64,000 nt of DNA, taken from NCBI GenBank assembly GCA_024699325.1, contig JAILPS010000054.1, positions 57,051 to 121,050 of the forward strand, written 5' to 3'. The notes beneath the pieces were generated by a model, which saw only the letters and a list, made by a program, of their open reading frames with translations, did not search any database and had not been told where the DNA came from. Position numbers and translations under genes: made by a program. Shown in pieces: positions 60,798-64,000 of this stretch (the first letter of the stretch is position 1; each line of letters starts with the position of its first letter). This stretch comes from Lachnospiraceae bacterium (GTDB taxonomy: Bacteria; Bacillota; Clostridia; Lachnospirales; Lachnospiraceae).

Positions 60798-62282
60798 ATG
60801 AACAAGAACGAATTATTTACGGTAGATATCACAGATGTAGGCTCGGACGGTGAGGGCATCGGCAAAACCGAGGGCTTCACATGGTTTATTAAGGACACCA
60901 TCCCCGGGGATGTAATAGAGGCATCCGTCATGAAGATTAAGAAGAATTACGGCTTTGCCAGAATGGTCAGGATTATCACCCCATCACCTGACAGGGTGGA
61001 GAGCGCATGTCCGATAGCAAGAAGCTGCGGCGGCTGCACACTTCAGGCCATGAGCTACGAGGCACAGCTTCGCTTCAAACAGAGTAAGGTTTTTAATAAC
61101 CTGACGAGGCTTGGCGGATTAAACTGCGTGATGGTAAGCGGCGGGGCAGATGCGGAGGACGGCAAGATTCCCGTGCTTGAAACCATAGGCATGGACAGTC
61201 CGTGGCGCTACCGAAACAAGGCGCAGCTCCCCATAGGCTATGACAAAAACGGCCGTCTTGTGGCAGGCTTTTATGCCGGCCACAGCCACAACATAATACC
61301 GCAGGACGACTGCCTCATAGGTGCAGAGGAAAATGAGGCCATCACAAAATGTGTGCTCGACTTTTGCACACAGAAGCATATCAGCGCCTACGACGAGACG
61401 AGGCATGAGGGACTGCTCCGCCACATTCTCCTGCGCAAAGGCTATTACACAGGAGAGATTATGGTTTGTCTGGTCATAAACGGCGAGTCGCTTCCGTGTG
61501 CTGACGAGCTGGTCAGTCGCCTTAGAGAATTTGACGGCATGAGCAGCATTTCCCTAAATGTGAACCGCGAGAGAACCAACGTGATCTTAGGCAGCAGGCT
61601 GATTAATCTCTATGGTCCCGGCTACATAACAGATATGATAGGCGAGCTCACATTTAAGATCAATCCGCTGTCCTTCTTTCAGGTTAACCCTGTTCAGACA
61701 GCCAAACTCTATGCCAAGGCGCTCGAATACGCAGCGCTCACAGGAGGAGAAAACGTCTGGGATCTCTACTGTGGCATTGGCACCATCTCTCTCTTCCTCG
61801 CCCAGAAGGCGGGCTTCGTAAGAGGAGTGGAAATCATTCCCGAGGCGATAGATAACGCCCGCGATAACGCCGCAATGAACGGCCTGGAGAACACACAGTT
61901 CTACGTCGGAAGCGCCGAGGACGTTGTCCCTGAGGTCTTCGAGAAGGAACACTGCCACGCCGACGTAATCGTCGTCGATCCCCCGAGAAAAGGCTGCGAC
62001 GAAAAACTTCTAGAGACCATAGTAAAAATGACTCCCGACAGAGTCGTGTACGTAAGCTGTGACAGCGCCACCCTTGCCAGAGACCTAAAATGGATGGGCG
62101 CCCACGGCTATCAGACCGTGAAGGCACAGCCTGTTGATATGTTCCCACATTCGGGGCATGTGGAGACTGTGTGCCTCTTGAGCAACACCCAAAGACCTAA
62201 GAAGGAATCCTATATCACGCTTGATGTGGAGATGGAAGATTACTACCGCATCAAGAATGAAGGGAAGAAATCTACCACCTAA
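60798..62282 (+). CDS. rlmD: 23S rRNA (uracil-C5)-methyltransferase RlmD family
   Basis: 494 residues. N-terminal TRAM RNA-binding domain (about 1-60, DVGSDGEGIGKTEGFTWFI), a four-Cys Fe-S motif CPIARSCGGC with a further Cys (DDC) downstream, the SAM-binding VWDLYCGIGTISLFLAQKAG, PPRKGCDEKLL and the catalytic Cys in VYVSCDSATLARDLKWM. In Bacillota the enzyme of this type (RlmCD) modifies both U747 and U1939. Ribosome site is unclear because the gene starts close after the terminator; GATAGGG lies about six bases before the ATG. Confidence 0.94.
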   Translation: MNKNELFTVDITDVGSDGEGIGKTEGFTWFIKDTIPGDVIEASVMKIKKNYGFARMVRIITPSPDRVESACPIARSCGGCTLQAMSYEAQLRFKQSKVFNNLTRLGGLNCVMVSGGADAEDGKIPVLETIGMDSPWRYRNKAQLPIGYDKNGRLVAGFYAGHSHNIIPQDDCLIGAEENEAITKCVLDFCTQKHISAYDETRHEGLLRHILLRKGYYTGEIMVCLVINGESLPCADELVSRLREFDGMSSISLNVNRERTNVILGSRLINLYGPGYITDMIGELTFKINPLSFFQVNPVQTAKLYAKALEYAALTGGENVWDLYCGIGTISLFLAQKAGFVRGVEIIPEAIDNARDNAAMNGLENTQFYVGSAEDVVPEVFEKEHCHADVIVVDPPRKGCDEKLLETIVKMTPDRVVYVSCDSATLARDLKWMGAHGYQTVKAQPVDMFPHSGHVETVCLLSNTQRPKKESYITLDVEMEDYYRIKNEGKKSTT

Positions 62283-62319
62283 AGTTCAGCCTCACAATCG
62301 AATAGGAATTTGAATAGAT

Positions 62320-62363
62320 AAGCTGCAGATGCGGAAGTGATCCGAAATCTGCAGCTTGTTTTG
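62320..62363 (+). terminator. Terminator-like hairpin after rlmD
   Basis: AAGCTGCAGAT (62320-62330) pairs exactly with ATCTGCAGCTT (62347-62357), then GTTTTGTTTC. Confidence 0.75.
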
Positions 62364-62424
62364 TTTCAAGCCAAACGATTGAAAAAGGAGGACAAACACA
62401 TGGCAAAGAAGAACGAACGGGAAG

Positions 62425-62580
62425 GACGCGGGCTTCGATGGCAGAGAAGTCGGAGACGAAAAACTTGTATCCGTCTCTTGCAATAAAGGCGGTACGTATC
62501 AGCTGACTGAGTGCATCCGGGATGTCATCATAAAGAAGCTGCATAGTATCGTAATCACCGCTTCGGACTATGGCTCTGGC
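62425..62580 (-). pseudogene. Fragment of a phage family-A DNA polymerase
   Basis: The minus strand encodes, without interruption, VRSGDYDTMQLLYDDIPD followed by ALSQLIRTAFIARDGYKFF and VSDFSAIEARVL. This is the run leading to and including motif A of phage-type DNA polymerase I, where DFSAIEARV holds a catalytic Asp. The homology stops abruptly at about 62427, where the plus strand instead carries the start of a different small frame (ribosome site AAAGGAGG, ATG at 62401, MAKKNEREG). Upstream the frame meets a stop at about 62580. The gene is broken at both ends, so this is a prophage or mobile-element scar. Confidence 0.75.
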
Positions 62581-62618
62581 TTACGGTCGAGGTCGAGGAA
62601 TAAGCGGACTGCAGGGAT

Positions 62619-62657
62619 ACCCGTGGTTCTCTTTTTGAGGACTGCGGGTTCTTTTTG
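62619..62657 (+). terminator. Terminator-like hairpin upstream of fic
   Basis: ACCCGTGGTTCTC (62619-62631), loop of five T, GAGGACTGCGGGT (62637-62649); all 13 positions pair if G-T pairs are allowed. TCTTTTTG follows and overlaps the left inverted repeat of the fic segment. Confidence 0.7.
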
Positions 62658-62666
62658 TCCAACAGA

Positions 62667-62724
62667 TTGATTTTTCGTCCAAAATCAAGTATAATTGGAT
62701 GAAAACGCGGGACACTGGATGAAA
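62667..62724 (+). promoter_or_regulatory. fic promoter with repeated TGGAYGAAA boxes
   Basis: TTGATT (62667-62672), 17-bp spacer, TATAAT (62690-62695). A box of the form TGGAYGAAA occurs inverted within the spacer (TTTCGTCCA, 62673-62681) and direct at 62696-62704 and 62716-62724; a further inverted copy lies right after the gene (63797-63805). These fit operator sites for a self-regulating protein. Confidence 0.5.
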
Positions 62725-62733
62725 GGGGTTCTT

Positions 62734-63795
62734 ATGAGATCTTTTGATTACAGCAGGCTTTATGAAAAAGCTTGGGATACAGATATTCTAAATCTTGTCG
62801 CAAAGATTCACGAATGCAAAGGAAGACAAGATTTATTCATTAGGCAGAAGCCTGTTGAACTGGATCGCCTTGTTGAGATTGCCAAAATACAGAGTACGGA
62901 AGCATCCAATAAAATAGAGGGGATTGTCACGACAAGTACTCGTATGAAACAGTTGTTTGAAGAAAAGACAACTCCCAAAAACCGTGATGAGGATGAGATC
63001 ATGGGTTACAGGGATGTGCTGAACACGATTCACGAGAGTAATGAATATATTCCGATTCGTCCTTCTTATATACTTCAGCTGCATCGTGATCTTTTAAAAA
63101 GGGCAGGCTTTTCTTACGGTGGGCATTTTAAGAATGTGCAGAACTATATCAATGAGACAAAGCCAGATGGAACTGTAGTTACCAGATTCACGCCGATTGC
63201 GCCTTATGATACACCGGACGCAGTAGAAAATATTTGCAATGCCTATGAACAGGCCATCGCAAATGAGAAGATTGATTCACTGATCCTTATTCCGACTTTT
63301 ATCTGCGATTTTCTCTGTATTCACCCATTTAACGATGGTAATGGACGAATGAGCAGATTACTTACATTACTACTGCTGTATAAAAACGGATATAGTGTGG
63401 GAAAATACATCAGTATAGAAAAGCAGATAGAGAAAACAAAGGATCGGTACTACGATACTCTCGAAGCGTCAGATGCTGGTTGGCATGAAGAGAAAAATGA
63501 TTCGACACCATTTATTAGATATATGCTTCAGGCTATTCTGGCATGTTATACAGAGTTTGAAGAAAGAGTCGGCTTAATGTCCGTTACCGGAAATGGAAGT
63601 ACGGCATATGACATTGTCAAAAAGTATACCGAGGAAAAAATCGGAAAATTTACAGGGGCAGAGGTTGTAGCTCATTGTCCAAGTATAGGAAGATCCTCAG
63701 CCCTTGCAGCACTTAAGAGACTTACTGAAGAAGGACTTATCATTCGGGAAGGATCCGGAAGAAGTACATTTTACGTTCGTGCTGACATCAAATAA
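62734..63795 (+). CDS. Fic-domain AMP-transferase-like protein with C-terminal winged helix
   Basis: 353 residues. N-terminal inhibitory helix with SNKIEG (Ser58 to Gly63, the [S/T]xxxE[G/N] motif), Fic motif HPFNDGNGRMSR at 197-208 with the full catalytic set, and a C-terminal winged-helix-like region (about 285-350, GAEVVAHCPSIGRSSALAALKRLTEEGLI in parts). This is the class in which the inhibitory helix lies in the same chain. Start at the ATG at 62734 after AAAGGGG. The gene is AT-richer than its neighbours and lies next to a phage fragment, so it is probably acquired. Fic enzymes usually AMPylate target proteins; the target is unknown. Confidence 0.9.
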   Translation: MRSFDYSRLYEKAWDTDILNLVAKIHECKGRQDLFIRQKPVELDRLVEIAKIQSTEASNKIEGIVTTSTRMKQLFEEKTTPKNRDEDEIMGYRDVLNTIHESNEYIPIRPSYILQLHRDLLKRAGFSYGGHFKNVQNYINETKPDGTVVTRFTPIAPYDTPDAVENICNAYEQAIANEKIDSLILIPTFICDFLCIHPFNDGNGRMSRLLTLLLLYKNGYSVGKYISIEKQIEKTKDRYYDTLEASDAGWHEEKNDSTPFIRYMLQAILACYTEFEERVGLMSVTGNGSTAYDIVKKYTEEKIGKFTGAEVVAHCPSIGRSSALAALKRLTEEGLIIREGSGRSTFYVRADIK

Positions 63796-63869
63796 CTTTC
63801 GTCCAAACAATGAATGATTTGGAAGAAAAATAATGCAGTTGGACAAAAAGAAAGTAGAGGTATGATAAC

Positions 63870-64000
63870 TTGAAGAAATACTGGCCGTCAGTGGTGATGC
63901 TGGTGATTTTTGAAATAGTAGCGGTGACGTTATGGCTGATAAAAGATAATGTGTTTTATCTTTTCAATTTCAGCTATATCGGAATTTCCATATCATTTGG
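63870..64000 (+). CDS. Membrane protein, 3' end outside the window
   Basis: A TTG start at 63870, nine bases after AGAGG, opens a frame that runs to the window edge (43 complete codons). It encodes a basic start (KKYWP), a membrane helix (about residues 7-24, SVVMLVIFEIVAVTLWLI) and the beginning of a second hydrophobic region (FSYIGISIS). I recognise only a generic membrane protein, with a resemblance to leading segments of clostridial 4Fe-4S or flavodoxin-linked membrane proteins that cannot be confirmed from this part. Alternative starts upstream are excluded by a stop (ATG ATA ACT TGA at 63862). Confidence 0.55.
   Translation, partial: MKKYWPSVVMLVIFEIVAVTLWLIKDNVFYLFNFSYIGISISF

Larger units (their letters stand above)
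62649..63852. repeat. 15-bp perfect inverted repeats bounding the fic gene
   Basis: TTCTTTTTGTCCAAC (62649-62663) is exactly complementary to GTTGGACAAAAAGAA (63838-63852). The enclosed 1.2 kb holds only the fic gene and its promoter. The arms overlap a terminator on the left and the leader of the next gene on the right. Confidence 0.7.

Noticed and set aside
62272..62544. A complete 90-residue minus-strand protein
   Set aside because: Only its first forty residues are phage polymerase; the rest reads out of the complement of unrelated sequence. It is a broken fragment.
1..64000. tRNA or rRNA genes in the gaps
   Set aside because: I read all gaps for the tRNA GGTTCGA-type arm and acceptor complementarity and saw none; a tRNAscan run would settle it.

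Overview
The window reads as a chromosomal segment of an anaerobic Gram-positive bacterium of the Bacillota, most likely a member of the Lachnospiraceae. This is an inference from gene content and order (divIC-tilS-hpt-ftsH, ispE-gntR, DUF1934, DUF5711, a CBS-domain type II pyrophosphatase, ECF sigma factor with membrane anti-sigma partner), from ribosome sites of the GGAGG type, and from several TTG and GTG starts. Most of the sequence is ordinary, densely packed housekeeping DNA with strong promoters and intrinsic terminators. I see no tRNA, rRNA or CRISPR array.

Layout. 1-7.6 kb: metabolite repair (nnrD/E), alanine racemase, YebC, an intracellular GH26 enzyme, a membrane acyltransferase, exonuclease III and a ROK glucokinase. 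7.6-13.6 kb: a complete fructose phosphotransferase locus (fruR, fruK, fruA, ptsH, ptsI) with four direct repeats around its promoter. 13.5-15.9 kb, minus strand: a zinc-homeostasis-like operon, rpmG (L33 with an incomplete zinc ribbon) plus two COG0523 GTPases, with twin palindromes around its promoter. 15.9-20.8 kb: an AT-richer block encoding a leucine-rich-repeat surface protein, two FtsX-like permeases and an ATPase. 20.8-25.2 kb, minus strand: Fur-family regulator, SulP transporter, Mrp ATPase and a Ca2+/Na+ exchanger. 25.3-25.54 kb: a probable stand-alone or leader RNA with its own promoter, a terminator and a competing hairpin. 25.6-30.5 kb: ispE, a GntR regulator, DUF1934, murG, a small membrane protein and pgi.

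30.58-31.96 kb holds the strangest DNA in the window: tandem GC-rich units of about 380 bp made of many hairpins, followed by a short conserved-looking gene and a second, non-homologous structured element (32.34-32.51 kb). 32.6-41.9 kb: ddl, murF, coiled-coil membrane proteins, a HAD phosphatase, DUF5711, galE, a second ROK kinase and two small envelope-like proteins. 42-47.6 kb: pyrophosphatase, flavin reductase-like protein, murA, metK, HU and RqcP. 47.7-53.5 kb: ECF sigma and anti-sigma, then divIC, tilS, hpt, ftsH. 53.7-62.3 kb: two-component system, mutS2, an HtrA-like protein that has lost its catalytic triad, YhaM nuclease and RlmD. 62.3-63.9 kb is accessory DNA: a fragment of a phage family-A DNA polymerase and a Fic gene bounded by perfect 15-bp inverted repeats. 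The window ends inside a membrane protein gene.

Functionally the window ties together cell wall precursor synthesis (alr, ddl, murF, murG, murA), hexose entry into glycolysis (fructose PTS, two ROK kinases, pgi, galE), and translation and RNA upkeep (rqcP, tilS, rlmD, yhaM, L33). Function assignments are from recognisable motifs and family knowledge, not from database searches.
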